Below are positions 26,904 to 35,640 of a DNA stretch of 64,000 bases, piece after piece. The stretch covers positions 62,001 through 126,000 of the forward strand of contig NZ_JANQBC010000004.1 of assembly GCF_024721995.1 (NCBI RefSeq), written 5' to 3'. This DNA comes from Paenibacillus radicibacter (GTDB taxonomy: Bacteria > Bacillota > Bacilli > Paenibacillales > NBRC-103111). The notes under the pieces were generated by a model. The model ran no database searches. It was not told where the DNA came from and saw only the letters and a program-made list of their open reading frames with translations. Within the stretch, counting starts at the first letter, position 1. Each line of letters begins with the position of its first letter. Made by a program: the position numbers and the translations under genes.

Positions 26904-27332
26904 TTACATTACATTCTTCACGATACTAAGACGTTCTGGTGATCTTGCAAAATCAGATTCTTGATAACCTGCTGATAAATAAGTCGGAATTGCAATCTCA
27001 TTATGACGATCAATGCTGATCATAACCTTCTGCACTTGTCTAAGTTCAAAGCGCTGTTTAAGCGCGTTAACCATCGACATTCCGATGCCCTTACCTTGAT
27101 GTTCTTTGATCACAGCAATTCGGTAAAAGTATCCCTTATTGTTATCAATCGTTCCAATAATCATACCTACAACCTCACCGTTTAATTCTGCTACCAAAAT
27201 TAATTCGCTATCCCATGATAATTGTCTTCCTAAAGCTTGCATTGTCTCTACAAAACATTCTTCGCTAAGCGTATCTTCTAGTAGTGCAGAAATCAGACCA
27301 TAATCAGAGAGTTTAAAATCACGAATCAGCAT
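26904..27332 (-). CDS. GNAT-family N-acetyltransferase
   Basis: 142-residue protein with the acetyl-CoA-binding motif A of the GNAT fold: RIAVIKEHQGKGIGMSMVNAL near residues 72-92. The N-terminal LIRDFKLSDYGLISALLED and the C-terminal IPTYLSAGYQESDF also fit. Target unknown. The longest frame begins at GTG 27347; ATG 27332 is preferred because GGGAG lies 8 nt upstream. It stands alone between noncoding gaps. Confidence 0.88.
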   Translation of the reverse strand: MLIRDFKLSDYGLISALLEDTLSEECFVETMQALGRQLSWDSELILVAELNGEVVGMIIGTIDNNKGYFYRIAVIKEHQGKGIGMSMVNALKQRFELRQVQKVMISIDRHNEIAIPTYLSAGYQESDFARSPERLSIVKNVM

Positions 27333-27508
27333 TGTACTCGCTCCCACTTTTTGGTATTTTTCAATCGGCTACCGTCAAAGCAATGGAAGTCGATCAGTAC
27401 GACAAACAGTACAGTATAAAAGATTAACAATTACGACAAGATTTTACGAAATCCTGCTATTATTTTAAACGAAAACACGATTATCGTCAAAATTCTCCGT
27501 TTTTCTCG

Positions 27509-27537
27509 TGAAAGCGCTTAATATCAAGCGTTTTCAT
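27509..27537. promoter_or_regulatory. Paired cre-like sites in imperfect palindrome
   Basis: TGAAAGCGCTTAAT on the plus strand faces TGAAAACGCTTGAT on the minus strand, the two forming one inverted repeat. Each matches the CcpA consensus except at the penultimate position. They lie in the 27348-27804 gap between the divergent GNAT and prenyltransferase genes. Either CcpA binding or a hairpin is possible. Confidence 0.35.
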
Positions 27538-27730
27538 TAAAATATAAGGCTAAAGTACTAGTATTTGTAAATTTTTATTGGATCAAATGACTGAAATATC
27601 AGAAGGGAATTCACAAAACTCTGAACCTCTCTTTTTCAATAGATTAAATGCTTATCTACTAAACTATTTAATTCCATAATATCGTTATAGCTAATCTTCT
27701 GTATATTTGATATGATCGAAACATAACTGA

Positions 27731-27770
27731 AACTTAGGGACCGGGCTAACTCCGTGTTTCTAAGTTTTTC
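27731..27770 (+). other. Leader hairpin upstream of the UbiA gene
   Basis: AAACTTAG and CTAAGTTT form an 8-bp stem around about 22 nt (GGACCGGGCTAACTCCGTG in the loop), followed by a short T-rich stretch, 35 nt before ATG 27805. It could be an attenuator or structured leader; I recognise no riboswitch class. The rest of this 457-nt gap holds only the cre-like pair at 27509-27537. Confidence 0.3.
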
Positions 27771-27804
27771 ATATTTTTGTAAGTCAGACATAGGAGGAAA
27801 TCGC

Positions 27805-28725
27805 ATGACCAAATGGGACATTTTTATGAAAGCAACCCGCTTTCAAGTTGCGCCTGTGATGGTGCTTCCTGTTGTTATAGGAGCTGTCGGAGCGGTGACT
27901 TGGGAACAAACTTTCTCCATCGGTTGGTTCCTGCTCACACTACTTGGTGCGGTAAGTCTCCATCTGTTCTCCAATATGGTCAATGACCTATGGGATTATC
28001 GCAGCGGTGCAGATAAAGTACAAGCCGTAACGCAAGACACGCTACGTACCCATTCGGGTCTATTAACAGGAGAGTTGGTCCCGGAGAAACAATTTGCTAG
28101 ATGGACATGGGGGATGCTGCTCTTAACTGTCGTCTGTGGGGCGTTACTCGCTGTGATGCGTGGGCCGATGGTATGGGTGTATGGGATTCTCGGTGCGCTG
28201 ATCGCTTATTTCTATGTTGCTCCTCCGCTACGTCTTGCTTATCGCGGCAAAGGATTTAGTGAAGTTTCAATTCTTGTATCTTTTGGAATTCTACCTGTGC
28301 TCGGTAGTTACTATGTGCAGACCGGCACTTATGATATGAAGGCATTGCTAGTCTCCCTACCTATTGGATTATTAACGACATTAATATTGTTCAATCATCA
28401 TTTCTTACACTGGCAAGCGGATGAGGAAGCTGGTAAACGAACATTAGTCGTTGTACTTGGTGAAGAACGTGCTCTTGCATTCTCTCGTTTCATTCTTATT
28501 CTAGCGATTCTATCCTTACTAACAGCAGTATGGATGGAAGCATTCCCAATCTATGTGCTGCTAGCTCTTGTGTTCGTGTATCCGATCTGGGCGATCTATC
28601 GTAAATTAGGTGCACAGAACCCAGCACATGCATATGGGCCGCTAATGGGTGCATCACTTAAACTAACGCTTCGCAGTGGACTTGTGATGATTGCGGCGTT
28701 GTTGATTCAGCGATTCATAGGTTAG
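27805..28725 (+). CDS. UbiA-family prenyltransferase (MenA-like)
   Basis: 306-residue integral membrane prenyltransferase with about eight to nine helices. The two Mg-diphosphate motifs are NMVNDLWDYRSGADK near residues 60-75 and WQADEEAGKRTL near 210. Such enzymes join an isoprenoid chain to an aromatic ring, as MenA does in menaquinone synthesis; no other menaquinone genes lie nearby. ATG 27805 follows AGGAGG at ideal spacing, so the earlier in-frame start is rejected. Element C follows 2 nt after the stop codon. Confidence 0.85.
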   Translation: MTKWDIFMKATRFQVAPVMVLPVVIGAVGAVTWEQTFSIGWFLLTLLGAVSLHLFSNMVNDLWDYRSGADKVQAVTQDTLRTHSGLLTGELVPEKQFARWTWGMLLLTVVCGALLAVMRGPMVWVYGILGALIAYFYVAPPLRLAYRGKGFSEVSILVSFGILPVLGSYYVQTGTYDMKALLVSLPIGLLTTLILFNHHFLHWQADEEAGKRTLVVVLGEERALAFSRFILILAILSLLTAVWMEAFPIYVLLALVFVYPIWAIYRKLGAQNPAHAYGPLMGASLKLTLRSGLVMIAALLIQRFIG

Positions 28726-28727
28726 CA

Positions 28728-28894
28728 AAAATTGTTCAGAAAGTCTGCTCACTACGAAAAAAAGAATCACTTCCGGTCGCTGTCTCAATCGTGAAATTTG
28801 ATTATATTTTATGGTATTTTCACGATTTCAAAGGCGAACGCTACGCTCCTCCAGTTGATTCTTTTTTTCTTCGTTCGACTTTATGAACAATTTT
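28728..28894 (+). repeat. Dispersed structured element, copy C
   Basis: 167-nt member of the family. The outer arms AAAATTGTTCAGAAAGTC (28728-28745) and 28877-28894 pair over 18 bp with one mismatch. A nested stem pairs AAAAAAGAATCA with TGATTCTTTTTT. The core is CTTCCGGTCGCTGTCTCA, the central hairpin ATCGTGAAA...TTTCACGAT surrounds ATGGTA, then GGCGAACGCTACGCTCCTCC. It lies between two plus-strand genes, so plus-strand read-through would transcribe it. Confidence 0.88.
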
Positions 28895-28933
28895 ATTCAT
28901 GACAAATCAACAACTTGAAGGGAGATTATTCAT

Positions 28934-29659
28934 ATGGAAAAGCAATTTACAGTTGGTAACTTTGATACGATTCTAAATGAAGGACAAGTATGGCAAATGG
29001 GTGGCTTCCCGCTTCCTGATGGTTCGTTCTGGACGTTCCGTGAACCGAATGCGACGGTTATCGTACGCAATGGCATTCTATACGTGCGCGCGCCACTTAG
29101 TCGTTCTAATGATAAGATTCAGTTCTTAGATAATGCGAAGCATATGTATTATTCGGTTGAGAACTTCCCTGTTGAAGACGATCAGGAAATTAGCTTTGAA
29201 CTGCAAATTCGTGCACGCACGCAAGGTACTGCACCGAACGACTTATACGATGGCTTCGTATCCTTGAACTTGATGGACTTCTCTACGGGTGCAGCGCTTG
29301 ATTTCTTTGTCAGTAATGACACGTACGCAAGTGTGTACGCGATTCTGCCTTTCCCAGGTGTTACCGTTCCAGAGATTGATACGACGCGTCATTTCTGCAT
29401 TTTTAAAGAAGATACGAACTTCAAACAGCGAGAATTTAATACGTACCGTATTACGTACAACCGCGGTACGGACGAGATTGTATTCTATGTAAATGGTGAA
29501 GAAGTTCGCCGTGAGCAGCGTGTACCGATCAAATTCAACGGCTTCAAGATTGCACTTGGTATTATGACAGAAAAAGACATTTCACCTGAGGGCAGCACTT
29601 CCCTGCATGGTCAAACAGTCGCAGCAGAATGGACGCCGATTACGGTGACTTATAAGTAA
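28934..29659 (+). CDS. Protein of unknown function, probable beta-sandwich (DUF6081-like)
   Basis: 241-residue soluble protein without a signal peptide. The composition, with many short alternating hydrophobic strands and aromatic residues (ISFELQIRARTQG, YRITYNRGTDEIVFYVNGEEVRRE), suggests a concanavalin-like beta-sandwich. The FYVNGEEVRR turn is typical of lectin/glucanase-like folds. It may belong to the DUF6081 group, but this is from memory and uncertain. GGGAG precedes the ATG. Dispersed elements C and D flank it on both sides, which is unique in this window. Confidence 0.6.
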   Translation: MEKQFTVGNFDTILNEGQVWQMGGFPLPDGSFWTFREPNATVIVRNGILYVRAPLSRSNDKIQFLDNAKHMYYSVENFPVEDDQEISFELQIRARTQGTAPNDLYDGFVSLNLMDFSTGAALDFFVSNDTYASVYAILPFPGVTVPEIDTTRHFCIFKEDTNFKQREFNTYRITYNRGTDEIVFYVNGEEVRREQRVPIKFNGFKIALGIMTEKDISPEGSTSLHGQTVAAEWTPITVTYK

Positions 29660-29670
29660 TGGGATTAGAT

Positions 29671-29828
29671 TGTGTTCAAAAGCAGGTCACTGCAAGAAAT
29701 GAGGGTGCTTCCGGTCGCTGTCTCAATCATGAAATTTGAATTTATTTAATGGTATTTTTTATGATTTCAAAGGCGAACGCTGCGCTCCTACAATACACTC
29801 ATTTCTTTTCGTTCACTTTTTTAACACA
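29671..29828 (+). repeat. Dispersed structured element, copy D
   Basis: 158-nt member of the family. The outer arms TGTGTTCAAAAG (29671-29682) and CTTTTTTAACACA (29816-29828) pair imperfectly. A nested stem pairs AAGAAATGAG with CTCATTTCTT. The core and right-hand segment match copies C and E. The central stem reads ATCATGAAAT with ATTTTTTATGAT, so a G-to-A change on one side is matched by a C-to-T change on the other. It lies between convergent genes, next to a separate intrinsic terminator. Confidence 0.86.
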
Positions 29829-29841
29829 CTCTATTTTGTAG

Positions 29842-29880
29842 AAAAAGGGCTAGCCAATGAATGTTGGCTAGCCCTTTTTT
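29842..29880. terminator. Bidirectional intrinsic terminator
   Basis: A 16-bp perfect stem (AAAAAGGGCTAGCCAA with its complement, 6-nt loop TGAATG) has A/T tracts on both sides. It serves the gene at 28934 and the convergent GH1 gene. Confidence 0.93.
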
Positions 29881-29895
29881 ATTTCAACATGATTA

Positions 29896-31197
29896 CTACT
29901 TACTCACAAACTCTGCCTCACCCGGCACAAGCCGATCCTTACAAATCTGCGCGTACAATCTACCACTTGGACGAATCGTACGCTGTAGCGTTTCGTAATC
30001 GACATGAATGAGTCCGAATCTCCTGCTAAGTCCCTCTGCCCACTCGAAGTTATCGATTAGAGACCAATGGTAATACCGCTCGACGGAAATACCTTCTTCC
30101 CTGAGTCGAATCACTTGCTTCAGATGATCAATAAGAAATTGAGATCGCTTCTCATCTGTCGCATCACAGATGCCATTCTCCGTAATAAAGATCGGCATCG
30201 GATACTTGGCATACAATCTCGCACATACCAGATACAACCCTTCGGGGTAAATCTCCCACCCCATTTCACTCGTAGGCGCACCTTGCTCGACAGTCAACTT
30301 GCCGAACGCGTTAGCTGGATTCCATGTGAAAGCAACACGGTCTCTGGAATAATAATTGATACCTAGAAAATCACAGAATGTCCCTTGTCCATAAGGGTAA
30401 CCTCCAAGTCCTATAGGAAATAAGAAATTTCCTTTTATCATGCCTTCTAGAAAAATACGATGAAATACATGATCCAATATACCGCTTGCCATCCGATCCC
30501 TTATGTCTGTACTTATCGGATCAAACACTCTAATATGGTTCGCTACTCCAACACGCGTGTCGGTGTATCCCATTGATTGACGAATTTGGTGAATAGTCTT
30601 ATACGCCTCTATATGCGCGGCTATCATATTCCTTGCACCTTTCATATAGGACACGATGTTAGACTTCGCAGGAGGCGCATTGACTTCAATATATCCTTCA
30701 TATAAATAGACGCTAGGCTCATTAATCGTTACCCAATCTGAGACAAGTCCCCCAAACACTTGAATGACTTTGGCTGTATAACGCACAAAGCTAGCCACTA
30801 CACGCTGATCAATCCAACCACCGGCATTTTCTAACCATAATGGATGGGAAAAATGATGCAGCGTCACGCATGGTCGTATACCTGCTGCAACTAATTTCGA
30901 TAACTCGTCGTGATAATGTTCCAAAGCTTCTTCGTTAAACACACCCGCTTCTTGCTCAATTCGACTCCATTCCAGGCTCATCCGATACGTATCTTGATGC
31001 ATCTCTTTCATGAGCGCAATATCTTCCTCAACCCGATTCCAGTGATCCGCTGCAATTATGCAATGTGTACCATCCTTTATTCGACCTTCCTCACAGAACC
31101 GATACCAATTGTTGTTCCGATCCCCACCCTCTATCTGAAGCGAAGCTGTCGCCGTTCCAAGTAATAAATCCTGTGGTAACTGCCAGTACTTATTCAT
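29896..31197 (-). CDS. GH1 beta-glucosidase
   Basis: 433-residue cytoplasmic retaining glycosidase. GH1 landmarks: [12 protein letters not shown] near residue 15, [15 protein letters not shown], the acid/base [14 protein letters not shown] near residue 160, the nucleophile [13 protein letters not shown] near 345, and [26 protein letters not shown] near the C-terminus. ATG 31197 follows AAAGGGG; the longer frame's start is rejected. The upstream LacI-kinase-GH4 group and the intervening terminator suggest a separate promoter, but a shared role in beta-glucoside use. It could also act on phospho-sugars, which sequence reading cannot decide. Confidence 0.93.
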   Translation of the reverse strand: [433 protein letters not shown]

Positions 31198-31313
31198 GCC
31201 TATCCCCCTTTCCTTGTCCACCTGCTGGCAACGCTTGATGAATACGTGTAAATATTGCAGAGGTCATGTCCCACTTCTAAGGGCTTACAAGATGCATATG
31301 TTTCGTGCATAAT

Positions 31314-31349
31314 AAAAATCCCGAAAATCAATTACTCGATCTTCGGGAT
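31314..31349 (-). terminator. Intrinsic terminator after the GH4 gene
   Basis: On the minus strand ATCCCGAA pairs with TTCGGGAT around a loop that can extend the stem with ATC/GAT pairs, followed by TTTTTATT. It lies about 40 nt past the GH4 stop codon. Confidence 0.85.
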
Positions 31350-31388
31350 GGATGGTTATGTTATGAATTTATTAGTGCCTTATTCTGA

Positions 31389-32687
31389 TTAAAAAAATTT
31401 CGGTAAGTACGCCTTATTCTGCTCTAGCATTTCGTCTAGCATTTTCTCCGCAACATTCACGGAAGGTACAAGTGGATTGCACGCCATCGCTTGCAATGCA
31501 ATGCCGCGATCACCCGTTACTGCCGCTTCGATCGCTAGGCTTTCATATGTCTTAACAGCTAGAATCAATCCCGGTGCAGCAGGTGGAATGTTCGTTACCG
31601 CAATTGGAATTGGACCTTGCTTCGTTACGATACAGTTCACTTCAATGCTTGCATCCTCTGGTAAGAACGGTAAGATGCTACCATTACTAACGTTCAGTGT
31701 GTGAATGTCGCGCTTGTCATTATACAAGGAGCACATGAGGTTAACAGCCGCTTCGGAGTAGAACGCTCCGCCACGCTTCTCTAGTTGTGCTGGCTTCACA
31801 TTAAGATCTGGGTCTTTGTATAGTTCGAACAACTCGTCTTCTACACGCTTCACCACTTCAGCACGAGAGCCTTCTTTTTGCGCGGACTCTTGTAATTCAG
31901 CCAGCATCTCTGGTGTGAAATAGAAGTATTTCAAGTAATACGTAGGAATCGCACCTAGCGCTTGAATGAAGTTCGGATTCCAATCCATACCCGGTACGTT
32001 CTTAGCCGAATAGCTTTCTCCACCTTGCAGCAATTCCTCAAGCTTCGATTCGCCATTCACATTCACTTGGGTTACCCAGTGCAAATGGTTCAAACCTACG
32101 AATTCTGCGTACACTTGCTCCGTCGGTACCTCATACTGCTTCGATACCCACTTGTACACACCAACCGGCGAATTGCATAGACCGATCGACTTGATCTTAC
32201 TATGTTTGTTAATGGCTTCAGTCACCATACCTGCAGGATTCGTGAAGTTGAGCATCCATGCATCAGGGCACAGCTCTTCCATGTCACGACACACATCAAG
32301 CAGCACAGGAATCGTACGAAGAGCTTTCATCATGCCGCCAGGACCTGTTGTTTCTTGTCCGATCACTCCATATTTAAGAGGAATTGCTTCATCCCAAGCA
32401 CGTGCTTCCAGCAAGCCAACGCGCATTTGAGTCGATACGAAGTCTGCTCCTGGTAGGGCTTTGCGACGATCTAAAGTCAGCTCAACACGAATTGGTAGTC
32501 CCGACTTCTCAACCATTCTTTTTGCCAAGTTACCAACAATGTTTAGCTTGTGCTCACCTTGTGGAATATCGACTAGCCATACCTCTCCGATAGGAAGCTG
32601 CTCATGATTCTTAATAAGTCCCTCGATTAGTTCCGGTGTGTAAGAAGAACCCCCGCCAATAACGACTAATTTCAAATGTTTACTCAT
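31389..32687 (-). CDS. GH4 6-phospho-beta-glucosidase
   Basis: 432-residue NAD- and metal-dependent glycosidase. The N-terminal Rossmann motif is VVIGGGSSYTPELIEG. NFTNPAGMVTEA, the metal Cys region GLCNSPVGVYKW and the His motif VGLNHLHWVTQV define GH4. The relatives closest in pattern hydrolyse 6-phospho-beta-glucosides. GTG 32699 is an alternative start; ATG 32687 is preferred because GGATGG precedes it. It is downstream of a sugar kinase gene (13-nt gap). A kinase making the phosphorylated substrate for this enzyme would fit, since no PTS genes are present. Confidence 0.92.
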   Translation of the reverse strand: MSKHLKLVVIGGGSSYTPELIEGLIKNHEQLPIGEVWLVDIPQGEHKLNIVGNLAKRMVEKSGLPIRVELTLDRRKALPGADFVSTQMRVGLLEARAWDEAIPLKYGVIGQETTGPGGMMKALRTIPVLLDVCRDMEELCPDAWMLNFTNPAGMVTEAINKHSKIKSIGLCNSPVGVYKWVSKQYEVPTEQVYAEFVGLNHLHWVTQVNVNGESKLEELLQGGESYSAKNVPGMDWNPNFIQALGAIPTYYLKYFYFTPEMLAELQESAQKEGSRAEVVKRVEDELFELYKDPDLNVKPAQLEKRGGAFYSEAAVNLMCSLYNDKRDIHTLNVSNGSILPFLPEDASIEVNCIVTKQGPIPIAVTNIPPAAPGLILAVKTYESLAIEAAVTGDRGIALQAMACNPLVPSVNVAEKMLDEMLEQNKAYLPKFF

Positions 32688-32700
32688 GTTATCCACCATC

Positions 32701-33666
32701 CTAGTCCATTAGAAATTGAGAAAGCTTGTCGTACGCTTCACTTGATACTTCCGTTCCTGCACGTTCCATTGCCATATAAATCGCCCCAACAAGTGGCTCC
32801 ACTTGAAGTTTTCTTATACCATGATTCGGTGCGACCTTCCCAACAACCTCTGTAATGCGATTCTCAATCGTTGGATCTTGACCACGTGTCAGCACAGATC
32901 CTGCCAGCACAATATCAAATGTATCCTGCTGCATATTCAAACGCTCGATTGTCGCTGCTGCTGCAAGCCCTAATTCTTCTCCCTGCTCTAGAAGAATCTG
33001 CTTCGCTACCTCATCCCCTGCTTGTGATGCTGGCATGAGCAGTTTGGCTAATTGAAGCGGAATCGGCAATTCTCGATCCAAGAAGTCGTTGAACATCGCT
33101 TGAACAGAGTTATAACCAAGCTCTTGAAGCGTAAGCTCCGTAAGCATTGTTGCTTGACCACGACCTTCCCAATTACGAATAACAGAGCGGAACACTTCTG
33201 TTGCAAGTCCGTATCCTCCACCAAAATCTCCGAACGCGTAACCAAATCCACCACATTGGAATACATCACCGCTGCGGTTCATCCCTACACAGTTCAAGCC
33301 GCTGCCGCACAGCAGCACAACACCATCTGCCTGAGTCGTACCCGCACGCATCGCGATCATCGCATCACCGCATATGTACGAATTTTTGAATCCTAATGTA
33401 TCAATAAATGGCGTTAATATATTGTAATCTGCTTCCCGATCCGCACCTGCTAATCCGAAAACAGCATAAGTAATGTCTTCCTTCGTAAGCTTCGCATCTT
33501 CTAGTGCAAGACGCACCGATTCGCGCATGCTATGAAAAGCAGGTTCTTTGCCAAGCTGGTGATTGCCACCGCCGCCTCTTCCTTTTCCAACAATCGTTCC
33601 TGTCTCATCTGTAATCACAACGAACGTTTTACTTCCACCTGAATCCATTCCTAAGTAATAAGCCAA
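32701..33666 (-). CDS. BadF/BadG-type sugar kinase (N-acetylglucosamine kinase-like)
   Basis: 321-residue ASKHA-fold kinase. The phosphate-1 loop GMDSGGSKTFVVITDETG is at the N-terminus. GLAGADREADY, the phosphate-2 region VLLCGSGLNCVGMN and FGDFGGGYGLATEVFRSV follow, with a C-terminal DIVLAGSVLTRG adenosine motif. This pattern fits the N-acetylglucosamine kinase-like branch. The longest frame starts at GTG 33675 with AGAGG directly against it; TTG 33666 has AGAGG at 8 nt and is preferred. It sits between the LacI regulator and the GH4 gene. Confidence 0.85.
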   Translation of the reverse strand: MAYYLGMDSGGSKTFVVITDETGTIVGKGRGGGGNHQLGKEPAFHSMRESVRLALEDAKLTKEDITYAVFGLAGADREADYNILTPFIDTLGFKNSYICGDAMIAMRAGTTQADGVVLLCGSGLNCVGMNRSGDVFQCGGFGYAFGDFGGGYGLATEVFRSVIRNWEGRGQATMLTELTLQELGYNSVQAMFNDFLDRELPIPLQLAKLLMPASQAGDEVAKQILLEQGEELGLAAAATIERLNMQQDTFDIVLAGSVLTRGQDPTIENRITEVVGKVAPNHGIRKLQVEPLVGAIYMAMERAGTEVSSEAYDKLSQFLMD

Positions 33667-33678
33667 TTGATTCACCTC

Positions 33679-34692
33679 TTATGGTGTAAATTTGGATGTT
33701 GACTCACGAACTACCAATTGCGGTTTTAGCTCGATAAAAGAATCCTTAATCTCTCGTCCATTAATTCGTGCAAGCAGCCTGTTAACCGCTTCACGCCCCA
33801 TCTGATCAGCGGGCTGCTTGATCGTTGTCAGTGCCGGATAGATTTGCGATGCAAATTCCTGATCGTCATAACCAATGACTGAGATATCTTCCGGAACTCT
33901 ACGTCCATGCTTCTGCAAAGCTTGAATCGCACTAAGCGCTAGGAAATCGTCTGCTGCCGCCATTGCTGTAATCTCAACACCTTGCGACATCCACTCATTC
34001 ACAATGTGGAAACCATCACGAATATTAAAATCACCCTGTGTTTCAATAACGGGTTTAAGGTTCGCTTCTTCCATTGCTTTCATAAATCCCCTGCGACGCT
34101 CTCTTGCACTAAGGTACATATCCGGTCCATATAGATGTCCGATACGTGAATGACCCAGTTCGATCAAATGCTTCGCAGCCATGTATCCGCCGGTATAGTT
34201 GTCAACACGAACCATCGGTGCCTCAATATGAGATAAATCATTATCGACGAGTACATAAGGTATGCCTTTACTGCTTAAAGCCTCTGCATACAGCTCCTCA
34301 TGTCTTGGTGACAACAGGATGACCCCATCCACACGATCTTCTTGGAACAAGAAGTTAGCCGGATCTTCACTTCCGCTTTCCCTCTGTTTGTTCACATCGT
34401 CGATTGATAAGGCTAGAAAATATCCGTGCGCTTCAAGCTGCACATTCGCTTCTTTTACCACTCCATCAAAGATACTGTCCTGCAAAGTCGTAAGTACTAA
34501 GCCCACAACACCTGTCTTCCCCCGAGCAAGTGATCTTGCTGCCGAGTTCGGAATATAATTAAGCTCTTTCATCGCCTGCAGTACTTTCTGACGATTGCCT
34601 TCTCGAACAGAAGATGCGTTATTGATGACTCGTGAGACGGTGACGACAGACAGTCCGCATTTGCTTGCTACGTCGTAAATGCTTACTTTCAT
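33679..34692 (-). CDS. LacI-family transcriptional regulator
   Basis: 337-residue repressor. The N-terminal helix-turn-helix reads SIYDVASKCGLSVVTVSRVINNASSVREGNRQKVLQAM, and the rest is a periplasmic-binding-protein-like effector domain (GVVGLVLTTLQDSIFDGVV, DFLALSAIQALQKHGRRVPEDISVIGYDD). GGAGAAGCAGG precedes the ATG. It is the first gene of the LacI-kinase-GH4 operon and probably represses it through the palindrome at 34721-34734. A phosphorylated glycoside or sugar is the likely inducer. Confidence 0.95.
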   Translation of the reverse strand: MKVSIYDVASKCGLSVVTVSRVINNASSVREGNRQKVLQAMKELNYIPNSAARSLARGKTGVVGLVLTTLQDSIFDGVVKEANVQLEAHGYFLALSIDDVNKQRESGSEDPANFLFQEDRVDGVILLSPRHEELYAEALSSKGIPYVLVDNDLSHIEAPMVRVDNYTGGYMAAKHLIELGHSRIGHLYGPDMYLSARERRRGFMKAMEEANLKPVIETQGDFNIRDGFHIVNEWMSQGVEITAMAAADDFLALSAIQALQKHGRRVPEDISVIGYDDQEFASQIYPALTTIKQPADQMGREAVNRLLARINGREIKDSFIELKPQLVVRESTSKFTP

Positions 34693-34720
34693 CCTGCTTC
34701 TCCTTTAAAATACTATAAAA

Positions 34721-34734
34721 TTAAACCGCTTTAA
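34721..34734. promoter_or_regulatory. LacI-type operator upstream of the LacI-kinase-GH4 operon
   Basis: TTAAACCGCTTTAA is a near-palindrome with the central CG typical of LacI/GalR operators. It lies about 30 nt upstream of the LacI start codon, next to a -10-like TATAGT (34717-34712, minus strand). Autoregulation is the likely role. Confidence 0.6.
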
Positions 34735-34909
34735 CTTTTGATCTAAAAAAATAGGAACTACACCACTATTGTGCTCGCGAATGCACAAATTGTCAACTAT
34801 TTTTACAGGAATCGTTCAATTTAGAATGTTTGCTTTACGATGCAAAATAAGCCATAATTTAGAGTATCGTTACCATCACTCTACATACATTCTAGGAGGT
34901 TATTCAATT

Positions 34910-35521
34910 ATGGCATACCAATTACCAGCTCTACCTTACGCAAACAATGCACTTGAGCCGCACATCGACGAAACAACAATGATGATCCACCACGATCGTC
35001 ACCACAACACATACGTTACGAACGTAAATGCAGCACTTGAAGGTCACGACGAGCTTGCAGCGAAATCCGTTGAAGAATTGATCGCTAACCTAGATGCAGT
35101 TCCTGAGAACATCCGTACAGCAGTACGTAACAATGGTGGCGGTCACGCGAACCACTCCCTATTCTGGGAAATCATCGGTCCTAACGGCGGCGGCGAGCCA
35201 ACTGGCGCAATCGCAGCTGCAATCGATAGCGAGCTTGGCGGTTTCGCGAAGTTCAAAGAAGATTTCGCTAAAACAGCTACAACACGCTTCGGTTCCGGTT
35301 GGGCATGGTTGAGTGTTAATGCAGAAGGTAAACTTGTTGTTTCCTCCACACCTAACCAAGACTCCCCAATCATGGAAGGTTTGACACCTGTTCTTGGTCT
35401 TGACGTATGGGAGCACGCTTACTACCTGAACTACCAAAACAAGCGTCCTGACTACATCGCAGCGTTCTGGAACGTTGTGAACTGGGAAGCAGTTAACGCT
35501 CGTTACGCTGCGGCGAAGTAA
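34910..35521 (+). CDS. sodA: Superoxide dismutase (Mn/Fe)
   Basis: 203-residue cytoplasmic enzyme that dismutates superoxide to oxygen and hydrogen peroxide. The four metal ligands are visible: His in [13 protein letters not shown] near residue 27, His in [11 protein letters not shown] near 82, and Asp and His in [16 protein letters not shown] near 164-168. The GSGWAWL motif is present. ATG 34910 follows AGGAGGT; the 47-codon upstream extension in the open frame is not real. A terminator follows 26 nt after the stop. Confidence 0.97.
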   Translation: MAYQLPALPYANNALEPHIDETTMMIHHDRHHNTYVTNVNAALEGHDELAAKSVEELIANLDAVPENIRTAVRNNGGGHANHSLFWEIIGPNGGGEPTGAIAAAIDSELGGFAKFKEDFAKTATTRFGSGWAWLSVNAEGKLVVSSTPNQDSPIMEGLTPVLGLDVWEHAYYLNYQNKRPDYIAAFWNVVNWEAVNARYAAAK

Positions 35522-35546
35522 GATTTTTCTTCGCAAAACAGCTTAC

Positions 35547-35586
35547 AAAAACTTCTCCAACTCATTTGAGTATGGAGAAGTTTTTT
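35547..35586 (+). terminator. Intrinsic terminator of sodA
   Basis: CTTCTCCA and TGGAGAAG, extended by A/T pairs, flank a 13-nt loop and are followed by six T. Confidence 0.9.
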
Positions 35587-35640
35587 CTTTTATCAGGACT
35601 TTCAAGTCTATTATCATTTATGGTAATATATAGTTAATAA

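Noticed and set aside
27731-27770. preQ1 or another known riboswitch before the UbiA gene
   Set aside because: The loop does not show the conserved bases of any riboswitch class I can recall; only a simple hairpin is supported.
28728-28894. Element C as a simple intrinsic terminator
   Set aside because: It is far longer than a terminator, has nested stems and a conserved core, and lacks a T-run directly after the outer stem.
34769-34909. N-terminal extension of superoxide dismutase
   Set aside because: The family begins at [10 protein letters not shown], and AGGAGGT marks ATG 34910.
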